Below, piece by piece: positions 45,234 through 55,384 of a DNA stretch of 64,000 nucleotides. This DNA comes from Carnobacterium alterfunditum DSM 5972. GTDB taxonomy: Bacteria; Bacillota; Bacilli; Lactobacillales; Carnobacteriaceae. The stretch lies in the NCBI RefSeq assembly GCF_000744115.1, contig NZ_JQLG01000004.1:1710190-1774189 (forward strand), written 5' to 3'. Positions within the stretch are counted from its first letter, which is position 1; the number at the start of each line of letters is the position of its first letter. The position numbers and the translations under genes were made by a program. Below the pieces are notes generated by a model. That model saw nothing but the letters and a program-made list of their open reading frames with translations. It was not told the DNA's origin and made no database searches.

Positions 45234-45327
45234 GTGGTCTAAAATAGCGGAATATAAGAGAAAACTGTTTAAAGGCTTAAGTATCCCTTAAATCTAAGTT
45301 TCAATGCTCTCATTTATTTTTAATTTA

Positions 45328-45336
45328 TGGTAAAAT
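45328..45336 (+). promoter_or_regulatory. Extended -10 promoter of the two-component operon
   Basis: TG-G-TAAAAT, about 110 bases before the response regulator start; no clear -35 box. Confidence 0.4.
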
Positions 45337-45442
45337 GATAACGGACACATTAAAAATTGATTGTGAAAAACTATTTATCGTGGTATCGTAACAAGAGCAA
45401 AATAGAAAAAAAGTGATTTTAGAGGAGCAGGTGTGCAATAGC

Positions 45443-46135
45443 ATGAATAAAATTTTAATTATTGAAGATGAAAAGAATTTAGCTCGATTTGTAGAACTTG
45501 AATTAAAACATGAAGGTTACGCGACAGAGGTCCGTTACAATGGACGCAGTGGATTAGAAGCAGCAGTTGCAGAAGATGCACATTGGGATGTTATATTATT
45601 AGACTTAATGTTACCAGAATTAAATGGAATAGATGTTTGTCGTCGTATTAGACAAGTAAGCAAGGTGCCTATCATCATGATGACGGCTAGAGATTCTGTC
45701 ATCGATCGAGTTTCTGGATTAGATCATGGTGCAGATGACTATATTGTTAAACCATTTGCTATTGAAGAATTATTAGCACGATTACGTGCCTTGTTCCGTC
45801 GTATTGAAATTGAGAGTGAGCAAAACATTACAAAACAAACAACCGTTACGTACAGAGATCTAAAGGTTGAAAAAGAAAATCGCGTTGTGCGCCGTGGAGA
45901 AGAAGTTATCGAATTAACAAAACGTGAATATGAATTATTATTGGAATTAATGGAAAATGTGAATGTCGTTTTAGCTCGTGATGTATTATTAAATAAAGTA
46001 TGGGGATACGAAACTGAAGTTGAAACGAACGTTGTAGATGTCTATATTCGTTATTTGCGCAATAAAATAGACGTTCCTAACGTTGATAGCTATATTCAAA
46101 CTGTTCGTGGTACGGGTTACGTGATGCGTTCGTGA
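45443..46135 (+). CDS. OmpR-type response regulator (CovR/CsrR-ArlR group)
   Basis: A DNA-binding response regulator of 230 residues. The receiver domain has the phospho-acceptor Asp in VILLDLMLPELNG (about residue 52), Lys in DYIVKPFAIEELLARLRALFRR and conserved EDE near the start. The winged-helix effector domain is at the C-terminus (LTKREYELLLELMENVNVVLARDVLLNKVWGYETEVETNVVDVYIRYLRNKID). The wording is closest to streptococcal CovR and staphylococcal ArlR. The ATG at 45443 is chosen over 45413 because of domain start and the AGGTG site. It overlaps the kinase gene by ATGA-like coupling (GTGA). Confidence 0.88.
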   Translation: MNKILIIEDEKNLARFVELELKHEGYATEVRYNGRSGLEAAVAEDAHWDVILLDLMLPELNGIDVCRRIRQVSKVPIIMMTARDSVIDRVSGLDHGADDYIVKPFAIEELLARLRALFRRIEIESEQNITKQTTVTYRDLKVEKENRVVRRGEEVIELTKREYELLLELMENVNVVLARDVLLNKVWGYETEVETNVVDVYIRYLRNKIDVPNVDSYIQTVRGTGYVMRS

Positions 46136-47679
46136 AATTCCCGTTTAATGACAAAAAAAAGAATAGAAAGAAAAAAAAACGATTTTCGTTAAAATGGAAG
46201 TGGACTATTGGGGCTACGCTTGCAATTTTCTTAACAATTTCAGTTTTTTCTATTGTGATTTTTGTAGGTTTTAGGCAGATTATGTTTACGCAAGAAGAAG
46301 AAAATTTTAGAGAAGTTTTATTTGGTGCTTCCAAACGTCTAGTTGATGAGAATAAACTAACGGATAGTGACTCAACTGCTTTATCAAAAGCAACTGTTTA
46401 TTCTGCTTTTAATCCTTCGTACTCTCCAGATACGATGAGATCAACGGAAGAATACGATCAGCGAAATACAACTTTTGAAGATGCTGGAAATTACCAAGAT
46501 ACGTTATATGCAAAAATGAATGAGGAAGATGTAATCGTAAAAGTCTATACTCCAACATCAAGACTACTTTTTGAGTCTAAATTGGGTGATTTTTCTTTTA
46601 AAGGAAGCTCAGAACCAGTTATCAAAAGGATAGAAGTAAATGGTGAAGAAGGCTATTACGGGGTCATGCCTGTTATTTCTGATGAAACAAACCAAATTAT
46701 TGGTTATGTGCAAGTGATTGATGGTATGACTGAGTATCATAATATGATTGATGTCACGATCATCAGTCTAGTAGCGATGAATTTTGCTGCGCTTATTTCT
46801 AGCGGTATTATAGGTTACTTGTTGGCATCTAATTTCTTAAAGCCAATAAAAACCATTACTAATACAATGAATGATCTTCGTCAGGATACGCAATCGACTT
46901 CTAGGATTGAAGTTACAGAAGGAAATGATGAATTGGATCATCTTTCAATGGTGTTTAATGATATGTTAGATAAGATGCAGAAGTATATTGAGCAGCAAAA
47001 ACAATTTGTAGAAGATGTTTCTCATGAGTTAAGGACACCAGTCGCCGTTATGGAAGGGCATTTGAAGTTATTAGATCGATGGGGAAAAAAAGATCCTGCA
47101 ATACTAGATGAATCACTTTCTGCTTCATTACAAGAAATCACACGAATGAAAAGTCTGGTCCAGGAAATGCTTGATTTATCTAGAGCTGAACAAGTAGAAA
47201 TTCATTATAAAAATGAAAAAACAGCTATAAAAGCAGTTATTCAGCAAACATATAATAATTTTAGTATGATCCATCCTGATTTTATATTTAATTTAGATGA
47301 TGATATTTACGATGATATTTATGTTGCTATTTACCGAAATCATCTTGAACAGATTTTAGTTATTTTATTAGACAATGCTGTAAAATATTCTAATGAGCGT
47401 AAGGAAGTTCATATTTCAGTTTCAACTGATGATAGAGAAGTTCAAATTGCTATTCAAGATTTTGGTGAAGGAATGACTCAAGAAGATACAGAAAAAATTT
47501 TCAATCGTTTTTATCGTATCGATAAGGCTCGCAGCCGGTATAAAGGCGGAAACGGCCTCGGATTAGCCATTGCAAAAGAATTATTAAATGGGTATAACGG
47601 AAATATAACAGTTGAAAGTGTTTTAAATCATGGAACAATCTTTAGAATATCATTACCTATCTACCGAGAAGAATCATAA
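46132..47679 (+). CDS. Sensor histidine kinase (CovS/ArlS-like)
   Basis: Partner of the preceding regulator; 515 residues. A basic N-terminus, membrane helix (about 25-48), an extracellular sensor domain of about 150 residues, a second helix (about 205-230), a HAMP segment, the HisKA box FVEDVSHELRTPVAVMEGH (phospho-His near residue 305) and the ATPase domain (LDNAVKYSNERKEV, DFGEGM, GGNGLGLAIAKELL). The signal sensed is not visible in the sequence. It starts GTG, overlapping the regulator stop by four bases, and ends at a strong terminator. Confidence 0.9.
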   Translation: MKFPFNDKKKNRKKKKRFSLKWKWTIGATLAIFLTISVFSIVIFVGFRQIMFTQEEENFREVLFGASKRLVDENKLTDSDSTALSKATVYSAFNPSYSPDTMRSTEEYDQRNTTFEDAGNYQDTLYAKMNEEDVIVKVYTPTSRLLFESKLGDFSFKGSSEPVIKRIEVNGEEGYYGVMPVISDETNQIIGYVQVIDGMTEYHNMIDVTIISLVAMNFAALISSGIIGYLLASNFLKPIKTITNTMNDLRQDTQSTSRIEVTEGNDELDHLSMVFNDMLDKMQKYIEQQKQFVEDVSHELRTPVAVMEGHLKLLDRWGKKDPAILDESLSASLQEITRMKSLVQEMLDLSRAEQVEIHYKNEKTAIKAVIQQTYNNFSMIHPDFIFNLDDDIYDDIYVAIYRNHLEQILVILLDNAVKYSNERKEVHISVSTDDREVQIAIQDFGEGMTQEDTEKIFNRFYRIDKARSRYKGGNGLGLAIAKELLNGYNGNITVESVLNHGTIFRISLPIYREES

Positions 47680-47683
47680 CAAC

Positions 47684-47718
47684 AAAAAAATACCTGCTCA
47701 TTTGAGCAGGTATTTTTT
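47684..47718. terminator. Bidirectional terminator between the kinase gene and yidC
   Basis: AAAAAAATACCTGCTC pairs with GAGCAGGTATTTTTT around ATTT. Confidence 0.92.
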
Positions 47719-47721
47719 ATT

Positions 47722-48645
47722 TCAACGTTTCTTTTGTTGTTTGCCAGCGTTTCTTCTATTAATATTTTTATTGTTGGAAGGCTGACTTAAAACTTTAGTT
47801 TGTTGTTCAACAGGCTCAGCTTGTTTAATCGTCCGTTTTGGTTTAGCGGGACGCTTTTTAGCTTCTGCTTCTAACTGAGCTCTTATTTTTGGTTTAAAGA
47901 TGAAATTGGTAATAAGCGTTTGGAATACCGCGAAAATTCCTCCGACGAACCAATACAATCCTAATCCAGCAGGAGAGGTAAATGAAACCATCAAAATCAT
48001 TATCGGACTAACATACATCATTGTACGCATTTGTTTCTTTTGTTCATCCGGAAGGCCAATCATAGAAACATAAGATTGAACAAAATAAACTGCACCGGCT
48101 GCAATAGCAAGAGCGATATTTTGATTTCCTAAACTAAAACCTAAGAAAGTGCTGCTTCCGATTTCTTTAGACAAACTAATAGCTTGGAACATAGCAGTAA
48201 AGATAGGCATTTGGATCAATAATGGTAAACAACCAATACCACCTAACATACTCATGTTGTTATCTTTATATAAGCTCATAAGTTCTTGTTGTGCAGCCGC
48301 CTTTTCTTCAGCAGTAACAGCAGCTTTTTGTTTCTTCTGGACTTCATCCATTTCTGGTTTGATTAAAGCCATTTTTTCTTGTTGAATGATTGATTTTTTA
48401 GATTGACTTAAGTTTAAAGGTAAGATAATTAAACGCACAGCTAATGTAATAGCTATAATAGACAGGCCATAACTACCTCCAAATAAATCAGCCAATTGAA
48501 TGATCACTCGTTGCGTTGGAACTACTAATAACTCATAAATTGTACCACTAGGGTTACCATCAGAGTCATGACCCATACAACCTGACAAAAAAATCATGAC
48601 ACTTAAAAGCGTTCCCGATAAAAGTAATTTTTTAAATTTTTTCAT
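47722..48645 (-). CDS. yidC: Membrane protein insertase YidC/OxaA
   Basis: Inserts and folds membrane proteins with or without the Sec system. The 307 residues start with a lipoprotein signal (MIFLSGC, lipid-modified Cys23) and have five membrane segments, the first being LIILPLNLSQSKKS region. The C-terminal tail is long and strongly basic (KPKRTIKQAEPVEQQTK...KQQKKR), a feature of the YidC2/OxaA2 paralogue that binds ribosomes. The gene next to it is acyP on the same strand, an order seen in many Firmicutes near yidC. A second yidC (yidC1) would be expected elsewhere. Confidence 0.92.
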   Translation of the reverse strand: MKKFKKLLLSGTLLSVMIFLSGCMGHDSDGNPSGTIYELLVVPTQRVIIQLADLFGGSYGLSIIAITLAVRLIILPLNLSQSKKSIIQQEKMALIKPEMDEVQKKQKAAVTAEEKAAAQQELMSLYKDNNMSMLGGIGCLPLLIQMPIFTAMFQAISLSKEIGSSTFLGFSLGNQNIALAIAAGAVYFVQSYVSMIGLPDEQKKQMRTMMYVSPIMILMVSFTSPAGLGLYWFVGGIFAVFQTLITNFIFKPKIRAQLEAEAKKRPAKPKRTIKQAEPVEQQTKVLSQPSNNKNINRRNAGKQQKKR

Positions 48646-48713
48646 TGTTCACTATCCTTCATTTTTTTTAAATTAAGTAACATCACTTACTATACAGGAT
48701 TCTTGTACGGTTT

Positions 48714-48989
48714 TCAATTGCTTATTGTGAACTTGTCTCTAATCTTCAAGGAAGGGAGTTCTTCTACTATTATAGAATCAACATAGCCGCTTGGTGAAGG
48801 TGAGTTTCTTATTTTTTCTATAAAGAGGTCGATTTTTTCCGGGTCCCCATTGGCTTCTATATAGACACTTCCATCAGGCTCATTTCGAACAATACCATAG
48901 ACACCTATCTGATCGGCCACTAGTTTAGTTGAGAAACGAAAGCCAACACCTTGTACCGATCCTACTACACGAATAGAAACTTTTTTCAT
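48714..48989 (-). CDS. acyP: Acylphosphatase
   Basis: A small enzyme of 91 residues hydrolysing acyl phosphates such as acetyl phosphate or carbamoyl phosphate. The catalytic Arg is in VGSVQGVGFRFSTKLVADQIGVYGIVRNEPDGSVYIEANG, with the catalytic Asn in VRNEPDGS. An ORF reaches further upstream to 49106, but GGAGGGATTTCT directly before the ATG at 48989 and family length set the start. Confidence 0.93.
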   Translation of the reverse strand: MKKVSIRVVGSVQGVGFRFSTKLVADQIGVYGIVRNEPDGSVYIEANGDPEKIDLFIEKIRNSPSPSGYVDSIIVEELPSLKIRDKFTISN

Positions 48990-49295
48990 AGAAATCCCTC
49001 CATTGGTTATCTGATTATTTGAAGAATCGTATGATTTGCTTATTGGAAAAAGAAACTGTTTGATTGTTCGAAAAAATGAGGTCATTAATATCCCATCCTT
49101 TTCCAAAAAATAGTTTGCTTATTTAGTCTATTTTAACGATTACCTTGAAGTTGGTCAAACATTCTTTGTTCTGAACATAAAAGAATAGCATTCACTTTGG
49201 GATTGTTGCATTGAGTATAGAGATAATTTACAATGACTGTACAGCGTTTCATAGGAAAAAGAGAAATGATAAGCGGTTTTAAGAAAGGAACGATC

Positions 49296-51374
49296 ATGAA
49301 GACATTGATTATCGCCGAAAAACCAAGTGTAGGAAAAGAAATTGCACGAGTACTCGGAGCAACACAAAAAAGTAAAACGCATATTGAAGGAAAAGACGTT
49401 ATCGTAACGTGGGCATTAGGCCATTTATTAGGGTTGAAAATGCCTGAAGAGTATAAAAAAGAATGGGCAACTTGGGATCTAAACACCCTGCCGCTTGTCC
49501 CAGAAAAAATGTTGATCACACCATTAAAAAATACAAGAGGTCAATTAAAAGCGATCAAGCAGCTGGCTGATCGAAAAGATATTGGATCAGCCGTTATTGC
49601 TACCGATGCCGGGCGTGAAGGGGAACTAGTTGCACGATGGATATTAGAGTATGTTCACTTTAATAAACCAGTAAAAAGACTTTGGATATCTTCGCAAACC
49701 GATAAAGCAATCAAAGATGGCTTTGATCAATTACAGCCTAGCAAAAAATATGATACATTGTATGATTCTGCTGTTGCACGCTCAGAAGCAGACTGGTTGA
49801 TTGGTTTAAATGTTACTAGGGCATTGACTGTGAAATACCAAGATAGTTTATCTGCTGGACGGGTCCAAACACCTACGTTAGCCATGGTACGTAAGCAAGA
49901 AGCTAAAATACAGTCTTTCGTTCCAGAAACTTTTTACACTGTTCAATTAATAGTTGATGGAAAAAAGGCAGTAGTGCAAGAGGGTGCACCCCGTAAATTT
50001 AGTGAACGAGAAAAAGCAGAAGCTCTAGTAGCTTCATTGAAAAATAACCCAGTTGTAGTTGTAGATATAAAAGAAAAGCAAACAGTTCAACAAGCTCCAT
50101 TGCCTTATGATTTGACTGAACTTCAACGTGAAGCAAACCAGCGCTATCAATTTTCAGCAAAGAAAACACTTAGTTTGATGCAAACGTTATATGAACGCCA
50201 TAAAGTGCTCTCTTACCCAAGAACAGATTCAAAATATTTAACCCAAGATATGATCAGCACGATGAAAGAAAGAGTAACGGCTATTCAAAATTTTGCTCCT
50301 CAGGAAGTTAAGGGAATTTTGAAAAATGGAACCAAAGTAACTCAAAAAGGTGTTTTTAATACTGCAAAAGTAACGGACCATCATGGTATTATCCCAACCG
50401 AAGAACGTCCGCGTCCTGAAAAAATGGAAGCCGACGAGTTAAAAATCTATCGCATGGTTGTTGAACGATTTATAGGATTATTCTTACCGGCGTACAAAGT
50501 TTCTAAGACGACCATTGTTTTTTCGGCAGCTAATATCTTATTCGAACTGCAGCAAGAAGAAGTTCTCGAAAAAGGATGGAAAAAGGATATCCAAAAACAA
50601 TCGGAAAGTGTGTATACATTAAATGAGCAAATAATGCATCCAACTTATACAATAAAAAAACAATTAACAGAAGCACCAGCTCGCTTATCTGAAGGTGCAC
50701 TCCTTCAGAATATGGAAAAAAATGGATTAGGAACACCTGCTACCCGTGCTGAAATCATTGAAAAACTCATTAAGAGTGATTTAATGGAACGGAACCAAAA
50801 TAAATTAAGTACAACTCCTAAAGGGCAACAACTGCTAACATTAGTAAATCCGGCACTAGTGACTCCAGAACTCACAAGCGAATGGGAGAAGTCATTAGAA
50901 GAAATTGCAAAAGGTACGTTAAAAAAAGAGGATTTCTTAAAACAAATAAAAAAAGAAACCGCCCAATTGGTAGCAGAAATTAAACAAAGTACAGAAACGT
51001 ATAAAGATCATGCGTTAACAAATAAGATATGCCCTGACTGTGGTGAATTATTGAAAGAGCGAAGTGGTCGTGATGGGAAATTGCTTATTTGCAGTAGCTC
51101 AACGTGTTCTTATAAACGGAGAAAAGACCCAAAAATTTCTAATCACCGATGTGCACAGTGTCACCGTAAAATGGAAATCCATGAGGGGAAAAGCGGGAAT
51201 TATTTCAAGTGTAAATATTGCAATATTTCTGAAAAAATAGAAGGTAAAACTAGTAAAAAACCTAGTAAACATGAAACAAATAAATTAATGCAAAAAATAA
51301 ATAAGCAGCAAGAAGAAGTAGAGAGTCCATTGGCTTTAGCGATGAAAGCTGCAATGGAGAAAAAGAATGATTAA
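49296..51374 (+). CDS. topB: DNA topoisomerase III
   Basis: A type IA topoisomerase that decatenates DNA. About 692 residues, beginning with the TOPRIM domain (TLIIAEKPSVGKEIARVLG; ATDAGREGELVARWI). The catalytic Tyr is in KVLSYPRTDSKYLT and the central domain has GRVQTPTLAMVRKQE. The C-terminus has zinc-ribbon-like clusters (CPDCGELL, CSSSTCSYK, CAQCHRKM, CKYC). The ATG at 49296 is preceded by AAAGGA; an upstream ORF start at 49233 adds 21 residues that do not fit the family. It is divergent from the acyP/yidC genes. Confidence 0.93.
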   Translation: MKTLIIAEKPSVGKEIARVLGATQKSKTHIEGKDVIVTWALGHLLGLKMPEEYKKEWATWDLNTLPLVPEKMLITPLKNTRGQLKAIKQLADRKDIGSAVIATDAGREGELVARWILEYVHFNKPVKRLWISSQTDKAIKDGFDQLQPSKKYDTLYDSAVARSEADWLIGLNVTRALTVKYQDSLSAGRVQTPTLAMVRKQEAKIQSFVPETFYTVQLIVDGKKAVVQEGAPRKFSEREKAEALVASLKNNPVVVVDIKEKQTVQQAPLPYDLTELQREANQRYQFSAKKTLSLMQTLYERHKVLSYPRTDSKYLTQDMISTMKERVTAIQNFAPQEVKGILKNGTKVTQKGVFNTAKVTDHHGIIPTEERPRPEKMEADELKIYRMVVERFIGLFLPAYKVSKTTIVFSAANILFELQQEEVLEKGWKKDIQKQSESVYTLNEQIMHPTYTIKKQLTEAPARLSEGALLQNMEKNGLGTPATRAEIIEKLIKSDLMERNQNKLSTTPKGQQLLTLVNPALVTPELTSEWEKSLEEIAKGTLKKEDFLKQIKKETAQLVAEIKQSTETYKDHALTNKICPDCGELLKERSGRDGKLLICSSSTCSYKRRKDPKISNHRCAQCHRKMEIHEGKSGNYFKCKYCNISEKIEGKTSKKPSKHETNKLMQKINKQQEEVESPLALAMKAAMEKKND

Positions 51375-51392
51375 AATTAAATTTTAATGAAG

Positions 51393-51430
51393 AAAGGGGT
51401 AAGGCAGCAAAGGCTGTCTTATCCCTTCCT
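51393..51430 (+). terminator. Probable terminator after topB
   Basis: AAGGGGTAAGGCAGC pairs with GCTGTCTTATCCCTT, with G·T and bulge positions, around AAAG. It is followed by CCTTCGTTT, a weak tail. Confidence 0.6.
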
Positions 51431-51501
51431 TCGTTTACTGCATTCCGTTTGAGCGTTATTTTGTGTATAATCAAAGAGAAATGTAAGGAGGGAAGAAAAT
51501 C

Positions 51502-53850
51502 GTGGCAGTGAAAAAAAAGAATAAAACAATCAAAAAAAATGCGGAATACCATCTTTCTTTTGAAATTATTGGTTTGATTTTTATTATTTTAAGTGTTTTT
51601 TCAATCTCACAAACTGGTTTTGCGGGAATTTTTAGTGCGAATTTATTCCGTTTTTTTGTGGGCAATACTTTTATCATAGCAGCAATTTTAGTGGGGATCT
51701 ATGGAGTCTACTTAGTTTTTAAAGGTAAGGAGCCTCTGTTTAGAAATAAACGAATCATAGGTTTTTCCCTTGTTTACAGTAGTTTGTTGTTAGTTCTACA
51801 CGCCCGTTTGTTCGCACCAATTATCCATTCAGATATCAATGTGATCTCTGCTACTTTTCGTTTTTTTATAACAGATATGGCAAATAATGAAATCACACAA
51901 CAACTTGGCGGAGGGATGATTGGAGCCACTTTTTATGCGGCTAGTTATTTTTTATTCTCACAATGGGGTACGTATTTCATCGCAGGACTCAGCTGCTTTT
52001 TTGGGATCTTCCTATTGTTTCAATTATCTTTTAAATCATTTTTGAGAAAATTAGGTCATATAGCGATATTTATTTGTCAAAAATTTAAGTCTGTAATGAG
52101 CAAGTTTAAAATCGCTATCCAACAAAAAATAAAATACGTAAAAAAATCATCTGAAACAGATGATACAAAAAAAGATAAGAAAGAAACGAAAGAAAAGAAA
52201 AATACAATAAAAACAGTAATAAACAAAGATCCAAGGAATCAATCAGTTGAAGAAGATAAAAATGAACAATTGAAGTTAGAGATTGACAACTATCAGAGTC
52301 GGGTTGAAAAACCTATGACAGAGAAAACAGCAGAAGTTGGCCTTGAGGATACTGAAGGAGGAACAATCGATTTCGAGATAGGAACTGAAAGAGAAAATAT
52401 AGATTATCAGTTACCGCCTTCTCATTTGTTAAATGAAATACCGCAAAATGATCAGACCAACGAGTACGCTCTTATACAAAAAAATGTTCAAAAATTGGAA
52501 AAAACATTTAAGAGTTTTGGAGTAGATGCAAAAGTTACTAAAGCAAATTTAGGTCCTGCCGTGACAAAATATGAAGTTCAACCCGCTATTGGGGTGAAGG
52601 TAAGTAAAATCGTCAGCCTTAGTGATGATATTGCACTAGCGTTAGCAGCGAAAGATATTCGAATTGAAGCACCTATTCCAGGGAAATCATTTATTGGCAT
52701 TGAAGTTCCAAATAATGAAGTGAGCTTAGTTTCTTTTAGGGATGTTATTGAAGGTCAAGTTCATAATGAAGAAAAGATGCTAGAAGTGCCTCTTGGAAGA
52801 GACATATCCGGCAATATTACGATGGCCGATTTATCAAAAATGCCTCACTTGCTTGTCGCAGGGTCTACAGGTAGTGGGAAATCGGTTTGTATTAACGGTA
52901 TTATCACCAGCTTATTGATGAAAGCTAAGCCAAATGAAGTGAAATTAATGATGATAGATCCTAAGATGGTAGAATTGAATGTCTACAATGGTATCCCACA
53001 TTTATTGACACCTGTTGTGACCAATCCTAAAAAAGCAGCTCAGGCTTTACAAAAAGTAGTTACTGAGATGGAAAGAAGATATGAACTATTTGCTGCTAGT
53101 GGAACGCGTAACATTACGGGATACAATCAGCATTTAAAAACGCACAATGAAGAAAATGGAGAAAATTATCCGATATTGCCTTTTATAGTGGTAATCGTTG
53201 ATGAGCTGGCAGACTTAATGATGGTAGCTAGTAATGAAGTTGAAGATGCCATCATTCGTTTAGCACAGATGGCTAGAGCGGCTGGGATCCATATGATTCT
53301 AGCGACCCAAAGACCAAGTGTCGATGTCATCACTGGTATTATTAAAGCTAACGTACCTTCGCGTATTGCCTTTGCTGTTTCGAGTGGTGTAGATTCTAGA
53401 ACAATAATAGATGGCAGCGGAGCAGAAAAATTGTTGGGTAGAGGAGATATGCTGTTCTTACCCATGGGAGAAAATAAACCAGTTCGTGTCCAAGGTGCAT
53501 TTATTTCAGATGAAGAAGTTGAGCATATTGTTGCTTTTGTGACTGATCAACAGGGGGCAAACTACGTTGAGGAAATGATGCCCACAGAAGAAGCTAAAAC
53601 GACACAGAGTGAGGTCCAAGACGAAGTTTATGATGATGCTGTAGCCCTGATTGTTGAAATGCAGACAGCTAGCATCTCTTTATTGCAACGTCGCTTTAGA
53701 ATTGGGTACAATCGAGCCGCTCGGTTAATTGATGAAATGGAAATGCGCGGTATTGTTGGCCCATCTGAAGGAAGTAAACCCCGTAAGGTAAATATTACTC
53801 AAGTTCCCGGTGATGATCAATTATCAGAAATAGAAGTAGAGGAACATTAG
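51502..53850 (+). CDS. ftsK: FtsK/SpoIIIE DNA translocase
   Basis: Pumps chromosomal DNA through the division septum and aids dimer resolution. The 782 residues have four N-terminal membrane helices (about 15-190), a basic Lys/Glu-rich linker (200-290) and the motor domain with Walker A GSTGSGKS near residue 455 and Walker [16 protein letters not shown]. The C-terminal gamma winged helix ([42 protein letters not shown]) recognises orienting DNA motifs. GTG start with AAGGAGG. It is at the head of the conserved ftsK - nucleoside transporter - ymf - pgsA region. Confidence 0.95.
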   Translation: MAVKKKNKTIKKNAEYHLSFEIIGLIFIILSVFSISQTGFAGIFSANLFRFFVGNTFIIAAILVGIYGVYLVFKGKEPLFRNKRIIGFSLVYSSLLLVLHARLFAPIIHSDINVISATFRFFITDMANNEITQQLGGGMIGATFYAASYFLFSQWGTYFIAGLSCFFGIFLLFQLSFKSFLRKLGHIAIFICQKFKSVMSKFKIAIQQKIKYVKKSSETDDTKKDKKETKEKKNTIKTVINKDPRNQSVEEDKNEQLKLEIDNYQSRVEKPMTEKTAEVGLEDTEGGTIDFEIGTERENIDYQLPPSHLLNEIPQNDQTNEYALIQKNVQKLEKTFKSFGVDAKVTKANLGPAVTKYEVQPAIGVKVSKIVSLSDDIALALAAKDIRIEAPIPGKSFIGIEVPNNEVSLVSFRDVIEGQVHNEEKMLEVPLGRDISGNITMADLSKMPHLLVAGSTGSGKSVCINGIITSLLMKAKPNEVKLMMIDPKMVELNVYNGIPHLLTPVVTNPKKAAQALQKVVTEMERRYELFAASGTRNITGYNQHLKTHNEENGENYPILPFIVVIVDELADLMMVASNEVEDAIIRLAQMARAAGIHMILATQRPSVDVITGIIKANVPSRIAFAVSSGVDSRTIIDGSGAEKLLGRGDMLFLPMGENKPVRVQGAFISDEEVEHIVAFVTDQQGANYVEEMMPTEEAKTTQSEVQDEVYDDAVALIVEMQTASISLLQRRFRIGYNRAARLIDEMEMRGIVGPSEGSKPRKVNITQVPGDDQLSEIEVEEH

Positions 53851-53987
53851 TAAAAGTATCGTTTAAGTAATCAACTTTTTAAGAATGTTTTTTTAGAAAA
53901 TGTCTTTTTAAACAAATGAAAGTCTCGAATGCAGACTAGATCGAGTGCAGTAAATTAAAAGTAGATTAAAAACTGAACGTTTTTCGG

Positions 53988-54001
53988 CTAAAACGTTTTC
54001 A
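53988..54001. promoter_or_regulatory. cre-like site upstream of the BMP lipoprotein gene
   Basis: CTAAAACGTTTTCA fits the cre consensus TGWAARCGYTWNCW at 12 of 14 positions. Its first ten bases overlap the right arm of an inverted repeat AACGTTTT/AAAACGTT (53976-53997). A second small repeat GAATTAAT/ATTAATTC lies at 54059-54079. The site is 107 bases before the gene. Confidence 0.45.
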
Positions 54002-54107
54002 ACAATCACTTTTGTTGTTTATTTATTAAAATAAAGGTGGTAATATAAATACGAGGATGAATTAATGAGATATTAATTCGTACTAAAAAAAAATGGGGGT
54101 TTTTTGA

Positions 54108-55160
54108 GTGAAGAGTAGAAATTTCAAGAGTTTATTAACACTAGGTTTATTGTCAAGTTTAACATTGGCAGCGTGTGGTGCTGATGAAGGAAGTGATACT
54201 GCCTCAACTTCTTCAGGTTCAGAAAAAGATTATTCAATTGTCATGGTTACCGACGTAGGTGGAGTAGATGATAAATCATTTAATCAATCTGCATGGGAAG
54301 GTATGCAAGCTTGGGGAGAAGAACAGGGACTTGAAGAAGGACCCGAAGGTTACAGCTACATTCAATCTGATGAAGATTCTCAATTTGTTACAAACTTAAA
54401 TACCGCTGTAAATAATAATTTTGATTTAATTTATGGAATTGGATATAAATTACAACCAGCAATGACAGATGTTGCTACTCAAAATCCAGACCAAAATTTT
54501 GTGATCATTGATGAAATGATTGAAGCAGATAACGTTGCTTCTGTATTATTTAAAGATCATGAAGCTGCATTTTTAGCAGGTGTTGCTGCTGCAGAAACAA
54601 CTGAAAAAGACCATGTTGGATTTATTGGTGGACAAGAAAGTGCCGTTATCGACCGTTTTGAAGCCGGTTTTGTAGCAGGTGTTACAGCCGTTAACCCAGA
54701 TATCAAAGTTGATGTTGAATATGCTGGTTCATTTGGAGATGCTGCTTTAGGCAAACAATTAGCAGCTGCAATGTATAGTTCAGGAGCAGATATCATTTAT
54801 CATGCATCTGGAGATACAGGTAATGGTGTGTTTTCTGAAGCTATTGACCGCATGAACGCTAACCCAGATGAACAATTATGGGTAATCGGTGTTGACCGTG
54901 ATCAAACTGCTGAGGGCGAATACGATGGTGGAAACTTAACTCTTACTTCAACACTTAAAGGTGTAGGTCAAGCTGTTCAAGATATCGCAAATGCATCAAT
55001 GGAAGGAAACTTCCCAGGCGGTGAAGTCAGCAACTTTGGTTTAGCTGAAGACAGTGTAGGTATTACAGAGGGTGCTTTATCTGAAGAAGCAATCAAAACT
55101 GTTGAAGATTACAAACAACAAATTATCGATGGTGATATTACCGTTCCAGAAAAACCATAA
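54108..55160 (+). CDS. BMP-family nucleoside-binding lipoprotein
   Basis: The surface receptor of a nucleoside ABC importer (BmpA/PnrA/NupN family). The 350 residues start with a lipoprotein signal peptide ending LTLAAC (Cys23), followed by a Ser/Gly linker, then the periplasmic-binding fold: IVMVTDVGGVDDKSFNQSAWEGMQAWG, GIGYKLQPAMTDVA, FLAGVAAAETTEKDHVGFIGGQES and IDRFEAGFVAGV. GVDDKSFNQ is the family signature. GTG start at 54108 with GGGGG about 10 bases upstream. Three transporter genes follow after a small terminator, giving the receptor higher expression (inference). Confidence 0.9.
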   Translation: MKSRNFKSLLTLGLLSSLTLAACGADEGSDTASTSSGSEKDYSIVMVTDVGGVDDKSFNQSAWEGMQAWGEEQGLEEGPEGYSYIQSDEDSQFVTNLNTAVNNNFDLIYGIGYKLQPAMTDVATQNPDQNFVIIDEMIEADNVASVLFKDHEAAFLAGVAAAETTEKDHVGFIGGQESAVIDRFEAGFVAGVTAVNPDIKVDVEYAGSFGDAALGKQLAAAMYSSGADIIYHASGDTGNGVFSEAIDRMNANPDEQLWVIGVDRDQTAEGEYDGGNLTLTSTLKGVGQAVQDIANASMEGNFPGGEVSNFGLAEDSVGITEGALSEEAIKTVEDYKQQIIDGDITVPEKP

Positions 55161-55198
55161 TTTTAGAGTAGACAATAGTTTAAGGAATAGATAAAGAT

Positions 55199-55230
55199 AA
55201 AAGGACCGGGTAATTATATACCGGTCTTTT
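55199..55230 (+). terminator. Internal terminator between the BMP lipoprotein and ABC ATPase genes
   Basis: AAAAGGACCGG pairs with CCGGTCTTTT with one bulge and a T-rich end. Because the transporter continues downstream it probably lowers rather than blocks transcription of the later genes. Confidence 0.65.
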
Positions 55231-55339
55231 AGTCTCTATTGAGTTATAAAATGAGGTTTGAAATTTTCTATAAGTTGGCATTTATTTTTCTATTAAAATT
55301 AAAAGAGAAAATTTGATAATCGCTTGTCTGTAAAACAAC

Positions 55340-55345
55340 TATAAT
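55340..55345 (+). promoter_or_regulatory. Possible secondary promoter of the nucleoside ATPase gene
   Basis: A consensus -10 TATAAT with no good -35 hexamer, 40 bases before the gene. Confidence 0.35.
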
Positions 55346-55384
55346 AGATAATGGATTGAGCAAGAGAAAAGGAGTGAAACTATC

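Noticed and set aside
53851-54107. Purine riboswitch before the nucleoside transporter
   Set aside because: The conserved core elements of the purine aptamer are not present.
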